Positions 34,314-44,073 of a DNA stretch of 47,082 bases are shown piece after piece. The stretch comes from JBBIRT01 sp037441725 (lineage in GTDB: Bacteria > Desulfobacterota > BSN033 > UBA1163). Position 1 is the first letter of the stretch. Every line of letters starts with the position of its first letter. The notes beneath the pieces were generated by a model. The model searched no databases and was not told where the DNA came from. It saw only the letters and a program-made list of their open reading frames with translations. The position numbers were made by a program, and so were the translations under genes. The stretch lies in assembly GCA_037441725.1 (NCBI GenBank), contig JBBIRT010000006.1:1-47082 (forward strand), read 5' to 3'.

Positions 34314-35060
34314 ATGGAGGCCAATTTTTACTCTATGCTGGTTGATAGAATTTTTTATATTATCTTGATTCCCATGGTCTATGGGGCCTTTTTCATTTTT
34401 ATTGTTGGGACCGTGTTTCGCTTTACCAAAATAAAAAGGGCTCCTAAACCGAAAGCCACAACTCTTAGGGTCTTCCCAAAAACTCGGTTTAGTTGGCTTG
34501 CTATTTGGAGGGATCTATTTTTCTTTCCACAAATCACAAGGAGATCAGAACTGTTCTTCTGGGTCTTTTTCGCTCTCTTTCATCTATCCCTCTTTTTTCT
34601 CTTCCTTGGCCATCTTGAGTTAATCGCTGAGATCCGCTGGATCCAAGTAGTAAAACATGAAATCTTTTTAGGAAGAGGGGTATTTGGAATCCTATTGATC
34701 ATTTCCTCGATCTATTTCCTCTTTCGCCGATTTAAGAGTCCCTATCGGGAGCTATCGGTTCCAGAAGATTTCATTCTCCTTATCTTGCTATGGATCACCG
34801 CCTCTTTGGGTTCTCATCTCAATCTGGCAACCCTCTATTCCAGCCATGGTTTTGACATTCCCGTTGAGGCCTATCGGTCATATTTGGGAAGCTTAATTCG
34901 GTTTAGACCAGTTCTTCCCAGTGAGATCTCAGAATCACCTCACCAGGTGATTTTAGTGATGCATGTTCTGTTCGCTAATATCTTCTTAATGTACTTCCCT
35001 TTTGGGAAAGTGATGCACTCCATTCTCTCGTTTTTTTCAAATAGAATTAAGAGGAGGTAA
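34314..35060 (+). CDS. NarI/DsrM-like membrane cytochrome b subunit
   Basis: A 248-residue integral membrane protein with five hydrophobic helices (about 10-35, 80-105, 118-136, 148-166, 213-233). Histidines are placed for heme b binding (FHLSLFFLFLGHLEL, HLNLA, VMHVLFANI). It matches the nitrate-reductase gamma/DsrM/HdrE type that exchanges electrons with menaquinone. ATG 34335, behind GGAGG at 34316, is an alternative start. Followed 2 bases later by its predicted iron-sulfur partner. Confidence 0.83.
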   Translation: MEANFYSMLVDRIFYIILIPMVYGAFFIFIVGTVFRFTKIKRAPKPKATTLRVFPKTRFSWLAIWRDLFFFPQITRRSELFFWVFFALFHLSLFFLFLGHLELIAEIRWIQVVKHEIFLGRGVFGILLIISSIYFLFRRFKSPYRELSVPEDFILLILLWITASLGSHLNLATLYSSHGFDIPVEAYRSYLGSLIRFRPVLPSEISESPHQVILVMHVLFANIFLMYFPFGKVMHSILSFFSNRIKRR

Positions 35061-35062
35061 GG

Positions 35063-36313
35063 GTGGATAGGGAAAAAAAGGAAAAACTACTTAACCTCTT
35101 TCGATCCAAACTTGATGAACCCACAAGATATTATCTTGAAATTTGTTCTCGATGTGGTCTTTGCAAAGACGCCTGTTTTGCCTATGTCTCCGTTCCGAAA
35201 CCTGAATATATCCCATCCTGGCGGGCAGAAACCGTTAGGAGGATTTATAAACGATATTTTAAATGGAGTGGAAGGGTTTTCCCTTATTGGGGAGAAGCCT
35301 CAGAAATCGATGAAGAAACATTAAAAGCACTTTATGATGCTGCTTATACCTGCACCGGTTGTCGAAGGTGTATGATGTATTGTCCCTTTGGTATCGATAC
35401 GCAGGCCATTCAATCCATTGCCAAATTGCTTCTTATTGGAAATGAGAGTGAACCTGAAGTGCTTTCAATGCTTGCAGATGCTTCAATCGAGAAGGGTAAA
35501 AGTATCAACCTATATAAAGAATCCTTTATTCAAGGAATTAGAAATCTTGAAAAGGAAGTGATTGCCAAGTGGAAAGGAGAATCGGAGCAGATCATTCCTT
35601 TAGATGTAGAAGGGGCCAATCTCCTCTATGTCGCCTTAGCGGGGGCTCACTCCATCGTTCCCACAGCATCCATTTTAAATGCAGCTAAAGAGAATTGGTC
35701 CTTGAGCTTCTTTGAGGCAGTTAACTTTGGGGCCTTTGTTGGTGATCCAACCAAAACCCAGATCATAGCAAAAAGAATTATTGATGAGGCAATCCGCCTG
35801 AAGGTGAAAGAAGTCGTTATCTGTGAATGTGGAACCGCTTTTCGGGTGATGAAGTATCTGGTTGGGAAACAACCCTTTGAGGTATCCCATATCGCTGAGG
35901 TGATGGCAAGATATCTCAGAGAAGGTAGAATCCGGGTGGAGAAAGATCGAATCAAAGGCATGGTTACTTACCATGACCCCTGTCAATCGGCCCGCAATGG
36001 GGGAGTAATTGAGGATCCCCGATATGTCTTATCCCATTTAACTTCTCAGTTTATAGAAATGTCCCCTACCCGTGAATATAGCTTATGCTGTGGTGGAGGG
36101 GGAGGGTTAGTTGCCCTGGATAACGAAGAGTTCAGGGAAAAAACAGGGAAGGCAAAGGTGAATCAGATTCAAAAAACAGGGGCCACTATTGTTGCAACAG
36201 GTTGTGAGAACTGCCACACCCAATTGGGATTTTTAATGGAGAGGTACCACACAGGAATCAAAGTCGAATTTCTGACCAGTATGGTTGCCAATTCCTTGAT
36301 TTTAGAATCTTAG
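35063..36313 (+). CDS. HdrD/DsrK-like iron-sulfur protein (CCG domain)
   Basis: A 416-residue protein with two [4Fe-4S] ferredoxin motifs (CSRCGLCKDAC near 28-38, CTGCRRCMMYCPFG near 98). A C-terminal cysteine-rich CCG module follows (YHDPCQSARNGG, LCCGGGGGLVA, GCENCHTQL) that in HdrB/HdrD/DsrK binds a catalytic [4Fe-4S] for disulfide or trisulfide chemistry. The first CCG copy is degenerate (CECGTAFRV). The GTG start has GAGGAGG. With the cytochrome b gene it would form a two-subunit quinone:disulfide/persulfide oxidoreductase. Confidence 0.87.
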   Translation: MDREKKEKLLNLFRSKLDEPTRYYLEICSRCGLCKDACFAYVSVPKPEYIPSWRAETVRRIYKRYFKWSGRVFPYWGEASEIDEETLKALYDAAYTCTGCRRCMMYCPFGIDTQAIQSIAKLLLIGNESEPEVLSMLADASIEKGKSINLYKESFIQGIRNLEKEVIAKWKGESEQIIPLDVEGANLLYVALAGAHSIVPTASILNAAKENWSLSFFEAVNFGAFVGDPTKTQIIAKRIIDEAIRLKVKEVVICECGTAFRVMKYLVGKQPFEVSHIAEVMARYLREGRIRVEKDRIKGMVTYHDPCQSARNGGVIEDPRYVLSHLTSQFIEMSPTREYSLCCGGGGGLVALDNEEFREKTGKAKVNQIQKTGATIVATGCENCHTQLGFLMERYHTGIKVEFLTSMVANSLILES

Positions 36314-36337
36314 CCTGATAAGAGAGGAGGAAGAGAA

Positions 36338-36541
36338 ATGACCACAACGTTGAAGGTCAAAGGAATGAGTTGTCAACACTGTGTGACGTCGGTCACAAAG
36401 GCATTGAGTCAACTGGAAGGGATCAAGAATGTTCAAATAGACCTCGGAAAAGGGGAGGTTCAATTTGAAAATACCAAGGAGATTCCCTCTGAAAGAATTA
36501 AAAAGGCTATTGGAGATGCAGGCTATGAGGTGATTCCATAA
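36338..36541 (+). CDS. Heavy-metal-associated (HMA/CopZ-like) protein
   Basis: A 67-residue ferredoxin-fold metallochaperone with the GMSCQHC metal-binding loop (MxCxxC), typical of copper carriers. It ends the sulfur-related operon or starts a small pair with the next gene. No metal P-type ATPase is nearby. Confidence 0.9.
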   Translation: MTTTLKVKGMSCQHCVTSVTKALSQLEGIKNVQIDLGKGEVQFENTKEIPSERIKKAIGDAGYEVIP

Positions 36542-36594
36542 GTACATGAGTCAATGGAAATATTAACTCCCAAAAAAATTCTAAGGAGAAAAAA

Positions 36595-36795
36595 ATGCCG
36601 ATTTATGAATATCGTTGTAAGAAGTGTGAGCAGGTTTTTGAAAGATTCGTAAAGACCAATGATAGGGATGAGTCAATCACCTGCCCCTTTTGTGGTGAGA
36701 AAAAACCTGAAAAGATTCTCTCCTGCTTTTCTTCTTCAAAAGGATCAGGATTGTCATCCTGTGGCCCTCTTGGCGGATCCTCTCGATATACCTGA
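36595..36795 (+). CDS. FmdB-family zinc-ribbon protein
   Basis: A 66-residue putative regulatory zinc ribbon: MPIYEYRCKKCEQVFERF then CPFCGEKKPEKILSCFSS. It has the two CxxC pairs of the family. Function is poorly defined; members often sit beside redox or transport genes. Confidence 0.92.
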   Translation: MPIYEYRCKKCEQVFERFVKTNDRDESITCPFCGEKKPEKILSCFSSSKGSGLSSCGPLGGSSRYT

Positions 36796-36807
36796 GGTTA
36801 AAGATTG

Positions 36808-36824
36808 ACCAGTAGTTCACTGGT
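36808..36824. terminator. Weak hairpin between convergent genes
   Basis: ACCAGT-AGTTC-ACTGGT sits between the fmdB-like gene and the convergent RND gene. There is no T tract on either side, so termination is uncertain. Confidence 0.3.
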
Positions 36825-36847
36825 AAATTGATAAGAAAGATTCAATA

Positions 36848-39800
36848 TCAAATTTTAACCTTCTTCGGGGCCAGATAGGTATAAATCACTGGGATCACCA
36901 GAAGGGTGACAAGGGTGCTGGTTGTTAAACCTCCAATAACGGACCGAGCCATGGGTGCCCAGGCCTCCCCCCCGGAACCTAATCCAAGAGAGAGAGGGAG
37001 TAAGGCAAGAATGGTCGTTAGGGAGGTCATTAAGATGGGCCGAAGCCTCGTCTTTCCAGCTTCTCTGACAGCCTCATGAATAGAGTAACCTCTTGCCCTA
37101 AGCTGATTCGTATAATCGACCAATACGATAGAGTTGTTGACCACAATTCCTGCAAGCATAATGATACCAATAAAGGCAACAATACTCAGAGGTGTTCCAG
37201 TGAGGGTGAGGATACCAATCACTCCGATCACACAAAGGGGGATGGTCAGAAAGATGATAAAAGGAGCTAAAAATGATTCGTAAAGTGATGCCATAACCAT
37301 ATAGACAATAAATGCAGCTCCTCCAAAAGCCAGTCCCAGCCATTTAAAAGAGGTTCTCATATCCTGGGCAGACCCACCGATTTCATAACTAAAATCAGCT
37401 GGCATCTCCATCTTCTCTAATCGGTCTTCCACATCTCGGGAAACCTCGCCCAGACTTCGACCTTGAACGGTTACAGAAATATTAGTCACCCTCTGCTGAT
37501 CTCTCCTCAAGATACTGACAGGGGAGAACCCCTGGCGGATTTGGGCAATACTTATTAAGGGAATCTGATCCCCTTTGGGGCTGGTGACAAAGAGAGCTTT
37601 AAGGACCTCTGTATTTTCACGGTATTTTCGATCAAGGCGAACGAGAATCTCGTACTCCTCTCCTTGATCACGAAATAGAGAGGCTCTCGTTCCTTTGATA
37701 TAGGTTGAAATTGCATTGCTAATCTGAGCAGCATTTAATCCAAGGTCAGAGATCCTGTCTCTATCCAGGACAAGTTGCAATTCTGGCCTTCCCCCCTCTA
37801 AGCTCGTATTTACATCCACAGCCCCAGGAATATCTTTAATTGTATTTTTTATCTTCTCTGAAAGGATCTTGGCTGTATCGATGTCCTCCCCAAAGAGATG
37901 GATGATGAGATCTCCTTCTTCTCCAAGAAAATGGCTTTGTGTGATCGAAAAGGTAATCCCAGGGATCTTCTCTATTTTTTTTCTCAGGGCAGACTCAATC
38001 TCCAATTGCTTTCGCTTTCTCTTCTCCTTTTCGATTAAGTTGACACGAATCGTCCCTGCATAAGAACCTTTGGCAAAAGCACCAAAGGTCTCACCCACTC
38101 CAATGTCTGTATTCTGATTCTTCAGTTCAGGGATGGTCTCTTGAATGATATCTTCAATCTGTCGAAAGGTCATTTCCGTTGATCTGAGACTTGTCCCCGG
38201 AGCCCTTTCCACCTGAATCTCAAACTGACCTTCATCCATCTTAGGGATAAAATCAAAGCCTAATATTGGAATGAGTCCCAGAGTCCCTCCAAACAGGGCA
38301 ACCGCTACCAGTAAGGTGGTCTTCCTATAATTTAAACATCTCTCCAATATCTTAGCATAGAAATGATAAAGCTTCTGAAGCTGGGAGTCAATCCATTCAG
38401 AAAGCCCTTTAGTAGGATTGGGTTTAGGTTCAATCTGGATTTTTAAAAATCTTGAGGAGAGGAGAGGAATCAGAGTCAGAGCAACGAGGAGAGAGACAAA
38501 AAGAGAAAAACAGATCGTCAGGGCCATATCATTAAATAAGACCCCTGCAATGCCAGGAACAAATAGGATCGGGAAAAAGACTGCAATGGTGGTGAGCGTC
38601 GATGCAATGATTGCCGTAGCCACCTCATTGGTCCCCCTCTCAGCACTGATTAAAATGTTGTCTTCGATTCCTGTATGACGATATATATTTTCAAGCACTA
38701 CAATAGAGTTGTCTACCAGCATTCCGATGGCAAGGGCCAGACCTGCCATGGACATCATATTGAGAGTAATCCCGCTCAAATCCAGTACAGTGAACGTGAC
38801 AATGACTGAGATGGGGATGGAGAGGGCAACAATAACAGAAGCCCGAAGATTATGGAGAAAAAAAAGTAAAACAATGGCAGTGAGAAAGAAGGCCTGGACA
38901 GCAGTGGAGCTTAGGTTGCTGATTGACCTTTTGATGAAATCGGCCTGGTTAAAGATCACTCCGGCCTGAACCCCTTCAGGAAGCCTTTTGAGGATGTTGG
39001 GTAACTCCTTGACCACGCGATCAGAAACCTGGACGGTATTGGCTTTAGAATTTTTTGAAACGATCAGTAAGATCCCTGGCTTTCGATTATTTCGAATGAC
39101 TCGTGTGATCTCCTCATAGCCATCGTTTACCTGGGCAACATCTTTGATATAAATCGGAGCTCCATTCCGATAACCAATCACGGTATTGGCGATCTGTTCC
39201 ACTGAGGTATATTCACTGAGCGTCCGAACACTATATTCAATTTCTCCCTCCTCAATTCTTCCTCCAGGAATCTGAAGGTTTTCCCTCCTTAAGGCGGAAA
39301 TCATTGCATCCACAGATAACCTCTGGGCATGGAGCCTTATAGGATCGATCTCCACCTGAATCTGTCGCTTCAATCCTCCAGCTGTTTCTGCTGATGCAAC
39401 TCCTTCAATTCGTTCAAGGGCTGGCTTGATCCTCCTCCTACAGATCTCCCTCAGCTCTGCAGGCCCCATGGGTCCTGAAACAGACATAAAAAGGATGGGC
39501 ATTTTTTGAGGATCGAATTGAAAAATGAGTGGTTCATCTGCCTCTTCGGGTAGGTACTCACGGATATAATCGATATTGTTTCTGATGTCCTTTTCAGCCT
39601 TATCAAGATCGAGCCCCCAGTCAAATTCCGCCAAGACAAGGGATGCCCCTAATTTTGAAAGACTTCGAATATGTTTAATGTTTTCAACTGAGGCCACTGC
39701 CTCCTCGATAGGCTTGGTCACCAGGGTCTCCATCTCTGCAGGTGCAACGCCCGTATAGGTGGTGATGACTGCGATAACAGGAAAAGACACATCAGGGTAC

Positions 39801-39907
39801 AGGTCAATTTTGAGTCGGGAGAGACCGAACAATCCAAATCCAACAACAAAAATGTAGATCATGGAGAAGGTGATGGTGCGCTTGATCGAAAGGCTTGAAA
39901 GGCTCAT
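36848..39907 (-). CDS. RND efflux transporter (HAE1/AcrB-like)
   Basis: An inner-membrane proton-driven pump of 1019 aa with the usual duplicated 6-helix plus large periplasmic-loop layout. Key pieces are SIKRTITFSMIYIFVVGFGL, the helix-4 acidic motif GMLVDNSIVVLENI (Asp-Asn rather than Asp-Asp) and its second-half counterpart GIVVNNSIVLVDY. Its ATG overlaps the stop of the adaptor gene by 4 bases. No outer-membrane TolC gene is adjacent. The substrate is unknown. Confidence 0.93.
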   Translation of the reverse strand: MSLSSLSIKRTITFSMIYIFVVGFGLFGLSRLKIDLYPDVSFPVIAVITTYTGVAPAEMETLVTKPIEEAVASVENIKHIRSLSKLGASLVLAEFDWGLDLDKAEKDIRNNIDYIREYLPEEADEPLIFQFDPQKMPILFMSVSGPMGPAELREICRRRIKPALERIEGVASAETAGGLKRQIQVEIDPIRLHAQRLSVDAMISALRRENLQIPGGRIEEGEIEYSVRTLSEYTSVEQIANTVIGYRNGAPIYIKDVAQVNDGYEEITRVIRNNRKPGILLIVSKNSKANTVQVSDRVVKELPNILKRLPEGVQAGVIFNQADFIKRSISNLSSTAVQAFFLTAIVLLFFLHNLRASVIVALSIPISVIVTFTVLDLSGITLNMMSMAGLALAIGMLVDNSIVVLENIYRHTGIEDNILISAERGTNEVATAIIASTLTTIAVFFPILFVPGIAGVLFNDMALTICFSLFVSLLVALTLIPLLSSRFLKIQIEPKPNPTKGLSEWIDSQLQKLYHFYAKILERCLNYRKTTLLVAVALFGGTLGLIPILGFDFIPKMDEGQFEIQVERAPGTSLRSTEMTFRQIEDIIQETIPELKNQNTDIGVGETFGAFAKGSYAGTIRVNLIEKEKRKRKQLEIESALRKKIEKIPGITFSITQSHFLGEEGDLIIHLFGEDIDTAKILSEKIKNTIKDIPGAVDVNTSLEGGRPELQLVLDRDRISDLGLNAAQISNAISTYIKGTRASLFRDQGEEYEILVRLDRKYRENTEVLKALFVTSPKGDQIPLISIAQIRQGFSPVSILRRDQQRVTNISVTVQGRSLGEVSRDVEDRLEKMEMPADFSYEIGGSAQDMRTSFKWLGLAFGGAAFIVYMVMASLYESFLAPFIIFLTIPLCVIGVIGILTLTGTPLSIVAFIGIIMLAGIVVNNSIVLVDYTNQLRARGYSIHEAVREAGKTRLRPILMTSLTTILALLPLSLGLGSGGEAWAPMARSVIGGLTTSTLVTLLVIPVIYTYLAPKKVKI

Positions 39908-41205
39908 AGCCCTCCCCCTTCACGTTTTGCCACGATGATCTGATCTCCATCCTTAAGCTGGTGCTGGCCACGGACTACCACCTCTTCTCCTTTTTCTAAA
40001 CCTTCGCGGACTTCCACCATCCCACCTGATTCATGCCCGAGTAGAACCTTACGCTGAAAAGCCCTTCCATCTCGAACGACAAAAATATAATAGCTATGAC
40101 GGACTCCTTCTGGATTGGGGTTTTGATTCTCTTGATATTCTTCGGTGTAAAACACAGCTACCTTTGGAATGAGCATTGTGTTTAAATGGGGATCAACTGA
40201 CAACATCACTGTGGCAAACATTCCAGGACGAAGAAGGTGATCTTTATTCCCCACTTTAATCTCAGCAGAGAACATTCGGGTCGTTGGATCAAGGGTTGGG
40301 CTTACCTTATCGATCGTCCCTCGAAAGACTCTTTCTGGATAAGTCATTACCATGATCTTTGCCTCTGTATTAGGGATGATGAATCGAAGCTGATTTTCTG
40401 GAAAATAGATGGTGACCTTGACCGAATCCATCTGGACAATGGCAAAGAGGGGCTGAGTGGGAATGGCCATATTCCCTGGATCTGAGAATCTTTGGCTAAT
40501 CGTTCCATCAATGGGAGAAGTAATCCGGGTATAGGATAAATGAATTTTGGCAAGATCTAGGGCCGCCTTGGCCTGGCGAACCTGAGCCTGTAAAGCCAAA
40601 CGGTCTTCCTGGGTTGCCCCTTCTAAAATCATTTTTAATCTTTCCTGGGCTGAATTGAGATCTGCCTTGGCTACCGTATAGGCCAATTCAGCAGAATCAA
40701 ATTCCCTCTTGGTAATCACTCCCCGATTAAAAAGGCTCTTTAACCGTTCATAATTAATCTCAACATCCTTGAGATTGGCTTTAGCCTTTGCGACCAAATC
40801 CTCTGCTTGGGCAATCTCCTCCGATCTTGCTCCTGCCTCCATCTGGGCCCACTTCGCTTGTACGGTCTGAAGGGCAGCCTCAGCTTGGGCCACCTGAGCC
40901 TTGAGGTCTTCTGATTCTAAAAGAGCCAGGAGATCTCCTTTCTTAACCGTATGGCCTACATCTAATTTCATGGCCTCAATCTTAGCCGTAATCTTTGGAA
41001 AAACCTTTACTTCTGTTTGAGCCTCAATGCTCCCTGTGAATTTGATCTCCCCGTAGATATCTCCCTGTTTAACCATTGCGGTCTCAACCAGGATGGCTTC
41101 CTTGGGAGCTGGATCACTCTTCTTTTTCGAGCAAGAAATAAGAAAGAGAATCAAATAGAGGGTAACAGAAAAGAGGATAATTATTTTTAAAGGTTTGTGG
41201 GTCAT
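39904..41205 (-). CDS. RND efflux periplasmic adaptor (membrane fusion protein)
   Basis: A 433-residue lipoprotein with lipobox LISC (Cys25) after a hydrophobic signal. A lipoyl-like half motif (VGHTVKKGDLLALLE), a long alpha-hairpin of coiled coil (about residues 105-215, rich in Ala/Glu/Lys), the second lipoyl half (ITSPIDGTISQRF) and beta-barrel domains follow. It links the RND pump to an outer-membrane channel. Confidence 0.94.
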   Translation of the reverse strand: MTHKPLKIIILFSVTLYLILFLISCSKKKSDPAPKEAILVETAMVKQGDIYGEIKFTGSIEAQTEVKVFPKITAKIEAMKLDVGHTVKKGDLLALLESEDLKAQVAQAEAALQTVQAKWAQMEAGARSEEIAQAEDLVAKAKANLKDVEINYERLKSLFNRGVITKREFDSAELAYTVAKADLNSAQERLKMILEGATQEDRLALQAQVRQAKAALDLAKIHLSYTRITSPIDGTISQRFSDPGNMAIPTQPLFAIVQMDSVKVTIYFPENQLRFIIPNTEAKIMVMTYPERVFRGTIDKVSPTLDPTTRMFSAEIKVGNKDHLLRPGMFATVMLSVDPHLNTMLIPKVAVFYTEEYQENQNPNPEGVRHSYYIFVVRDGRAFQRKVLLGHESGGMVEVREGLEKGEEVVVRGQHQLKDGDQIIVAKREGGGL

Positions 41206-41332
41206 AAATCCTATTTTTTAATCTTTCTCTTCTCAAACAAATTTATAAATGAATCAAACCCTTTTTGCAATGTTTCATCAGAATATCAAAACTATCCTCT
41301 TAGACTTCTTAATAGATCAATAAAAATTAAAA

Positions 41333-41361
41333 GGGCCGTTTCCTTTATCGGAAAACGGCCC
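41333..41361 (-). terminator. Rho-independent terminator after the thiolase-like gene
   Basis: On the minus strand GGGCCGTTTTCC and GGAAACGGCCC form a strong stem followed by TTTT and an AT-rich tail. The 199-base gap 41206-41404 holds nothing else recognisable. Confidence 0.85.
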
Positions 41362-41404
41362 AATAAAAGATGTTAGCCTTTCTCAATTTTATAAGAGAAG
41401 GGAC

Positions 41405-42607
41405 TTATCCAACCTTGAGCACCACCGCTGCTGCCGAATCTCCTGCCGCACAACCGGTAAAGAGACAGTAACCTCCACCGAGCATGATGGTCTCCTCGAT
41501 CATCTCAATGATCCCCCTTCCCGCAGTGGGTCCCTGAGGATGACCATAGATTAGGGATGATCCATAATTGTTGAATTTGGCATAATCGATTCCCATTTTT
41601 TTGGCTAAGTTCAGGTCATTAACTGAAAATGGATTGTGAGTCTTGATGGCCTTCATATCTGTAATCTTTTTACCTGCAATCTCAAGAGCCATTTCAGCAG
41701 CCGGAACAGGGGCAAGGGGCATATGGGCTGGCTTCACCCGTGCAAATCCATAGGAGACGACCTGGATTTCAATCTTGGGGTCTTCACTCAATTCCTTAGC
41801 CTTTTCTCTTGTGGTCACAATAATCCCGCAGTTCCCATCGGCTGGAAAGGTTTGGGCACCATAGCTATGAACTCCTCCTGGCCTGACGGGTTTTAGATTG
41901 GCCAATCCCTCGGCTGTCGTTGGGGTCCATCCCTCATCCTTTTCAATAAGCTTTTTCTCCTTTTTGCTGATCGTAACCTCGGCAGGGAACATATAACGCT
42001 TCTGAAAAGCCCTATCATTGGCAAGCGCCATCTGGTACTGTTCATAGCGTCTTAGGACCAAAGCATCACACTCCTCTTTCGTAACCCCTATCTCTTTTGC
42101 CACATTTTCAGCAGTATCTAACATGGCCACGGGTGTTCTTGGAAACCCTCCGAAGTTGTCCATATTCCAGTCTTCTCGATCTGGTTGCCCTCCAGGTCCT
42201 AATGGATTGGGCCATATGGTATGGGGTCCATTGGAACAGCGGTCACTCATTAAACCGAATGCTACCTCATAGACCCCAAGTTCAATATTCATGGCACAGA
42301 GGTTGACAATGGTCGTTGAGGTTGAACAGGCCTGATGAATAAAGAGGCCTGGAAGATACTTTTTATCGTCCGTCAAAATACTTCCAGACCATTTGTGGGC
42401 GAAAAACCAGTGATGCTGAGCCACGGTCGTCCCGAAAAAGAGATAATCGATAATGGTGGGATCGATCTTCTTGTGAAGAAACCATCTCCTCGCCGTATTG
42501 GCCCCTAATGTAATCGCATTCTCGTGTTGCATACTCCCCTGCCAACGGCAGAAAGGGGTTGAGTAGTAACCTTTGTATGGGATGTATGCTTTTGTGTAAC
42601 TCTTCAT
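41405..42607 (-). CDS. Thiolase-family protein (acetyl-CoA acetyltransferase-like)
   Basis: A 400-residue thiolase fold enzyme. The nucleophilic Cys is in HQACSTSTTIVN (Cys94), the GHPQGPTAGR segment supplies the active-site His, and FTGCAAGDSAAA replaces the usual C-x-G-x-G near the end. It is likely to be a 3-ketoacyl-CoA or related CoA-ester enzyme. The atypical C-terminal motif leaves the substrate open. Neighbour of nfnBA on the same strand. Confidence 0.86.
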   Translation of the reverse strand: MKSYTKAYIPYKGYYSTPFCRWQGSMQHENAITLGANTARRWFLHKKIDPTIIDYLFFGTTVAQHHWFFAHKWSGSILTDDKKYLPGLFIHQACSTSTTIVNLCAMNIELGVYEVAFGLMSDRCSNGPHTIWPNPLGPGGQPDREDWNMDNFGGFPRTPVAMLDTAENVAKEIGVTKEECDALVLRRYEQYQMALANDRAFQKRYMFPAEVTISKKEKKLIEKDEGWTPTTAEGLANLKPVRPGGVHSYGAQTFPADGNCGIIVTTREKAKELSEDPKIEIQVVSYGFARVKPAHMPLAPVPAAEMALEIAGKKITDMKAIKTHNPFSVNDLNLAKKMGIDYAKFNNYGSSLIYGHPQGPTAGRGIIEMIEETIMLGGGYCLFTGCAAGDSAAAVVLKVG

Positions 42608-42652
42608 GTGACTGCCTCCTTCCTCTTAAATTAGTCTGATTATTTATTCCTT

Positions 42653-44062
42653 CTATTTCTTCTGATTCATTAGGTATTCATGAATCGAATTAGCTGCTTT
42701 TCTTCCTGCACCCATAGCCAAAATAACGGTTGCTGATCCTGTAACAATATCGCCGCCTGCCCAGACTCCTGATTTGGATGTTTTCCCGGTCTCTGGATCC
42801 GCAACGATATATCCTCTCTTATTCAACTCAAGGCCAGGGGTCTGAGTGGGAAGAAGTGGATTCGCACCTGTTCCAATCGCTACGACTGCAAGATCACACT
42901 CCAATTGAAATTCGGAGTTCTTGATGGGGATTGGTCTCCGTCTTCCTGACTCATCAGGTTCTCCCAGTTCCATCCGTATACATTCCACTCCAGTCACCCA
43001 TCCATTATCATCTCCAAGGAATCGAACAGGATTGGTGAGGAGATAAAATTGAACCCCTTCCTCCTCTGCATGATGAATCTCTTCAATTCGGGCAGGCATC
43101 TCATCTCTTGAACGGCGGTAAACAATCCGGACAGTATCTGCTCCTAATCGGAGAGCAGTTCGGGCTGAATCCATTGCCACATTGCCTGCTCCAAAGACGA
43201 CGACATTCTTTCCTCTTGCAATGGGGGTATCATATTGGGGAAAGAGATAGGCCTTCATTAGATTTGAGCGGGTTAAATATTCATTGGCCGAATAGATCCC
43301 ACAGAGGTTCTCCCCAGGTATGTTTAAAAATTGGGGAAGCCCTGCCCCTAATCCCAAAAAGACTGCATCATATTGCTGAAGAAGTTCATCCACTGTCTCG
43401 ATCCGACCGATCACACAATTGCATTCCACCTTAACCCCTAATTTTTCGAGATAATTGACTTCTGCCTGGACAATCGCCTTGGGAAGTCGAAACTCTGGAA
43501 TCCCATAAATGAGAACTCCCCCAGGTTTATGAAGGGCTTCAAAGATGGTGACTTCATGCCCTTTCAGGATCAAATCCCCTGCCACAGTTAATCCAGCCGG
43601 TCCAGAGCCAACCACTGCAACCTTTTTACCTGTTGCTGGTGCCTTCTCTGGAATCACGACCTCTCCTCTGGTCCTTTCCCAATCTGCAACAAACCTCTCT
43701 AAACGGCCAATGGCAACAGGTTGATCTTTTTTCCCGACAATACAGACTTCTTCACACTGATTTTCTTGAGGACAAACACGTCCACAGATTGCAGGGAGGG
43801 CATTCTTCTCCTTAATCTTTCGAGCAGCGGCTGTGTATTGCCCCTCTTGAATAAGTTTGATAAAACCCGGAATATCGATTTCTACCGGACAACCCTCAAT
43901 ACATTTGGGTTTTTTACACTGAAGACAGCGACTGGCCTCTAATTGAGCCAATTCAGGTGTATATCCATAAGGGACCTCATCAAAATTTTTTGCCCTTATT
44001 TTGGGTTCTTGTTCAGGCATTTTCTGCCTTGGAATCTTCTCCTTCTTCTCCTTTTCCACCAT
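42653..44062 (-). CDS. nfnB: NADH-dependent ferredoxin:NADP+ oxidoreductase subunit B (GltD-like)
   Basis: Large subunit (469 aa) of the electron-bifurcating transhydrogenase NfnAB. The N-terminal double [4Fe-4S] region (CLQCKKPKCIEGC; CGRVCPQENQCEEVC) is followed by FAD (VVGSGPAGLTVAGDL) and NADPH-binding (VFGAGNVAMDSARTAL) Rossmann domains. Alone it resembles the glutamate synthase small subunit. Pairing with the FNR-like gene 11 bases upstream identifies NfnB. Confidence 0.92.
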   Translation of the reverse strand: MVEKEKKEKIPRQKMPEQEPKIRAKNFDEVPYGYTPELAQLEASRCLQCKKPKCIEGCPVEIDIPGFIKLIQEGQYTAAARKIKEKNALPAICGRVCPQENQCEEVCIVGKKDQPVAIGRLERFVADWERTRGEVVIPEKAPATGKKVAVVGSGPAGLTVAGDLILKGHEVTIFEALHKPGGVLIYGIPEFRLPKAIVQAEVNYLEKLGVKVECNCVIGRIETVDELLQQYDAVFLGLGAGLPQFLNIPGENLCGIYSANEYLTRSNLMKAYLFPQYDTPIARGKNVVVFGAGNVAMDSARTALRLGADTVRIVYRRSRDEMPARIEEIHHAEEEGVQFYLLTNPVRFLGDDNGWVTGVECIRMELGEPDESGRRRPIPIKNSEFQLECDLAVVAIGTGANPLLPTQTPGLELNKRGYIVADPETGKTSKSGVWAGGDIVTGSATVILAMGAGRKAANSIHEYLMNQKK

Positions 44063-44073
44063 TTCGATCCCCC

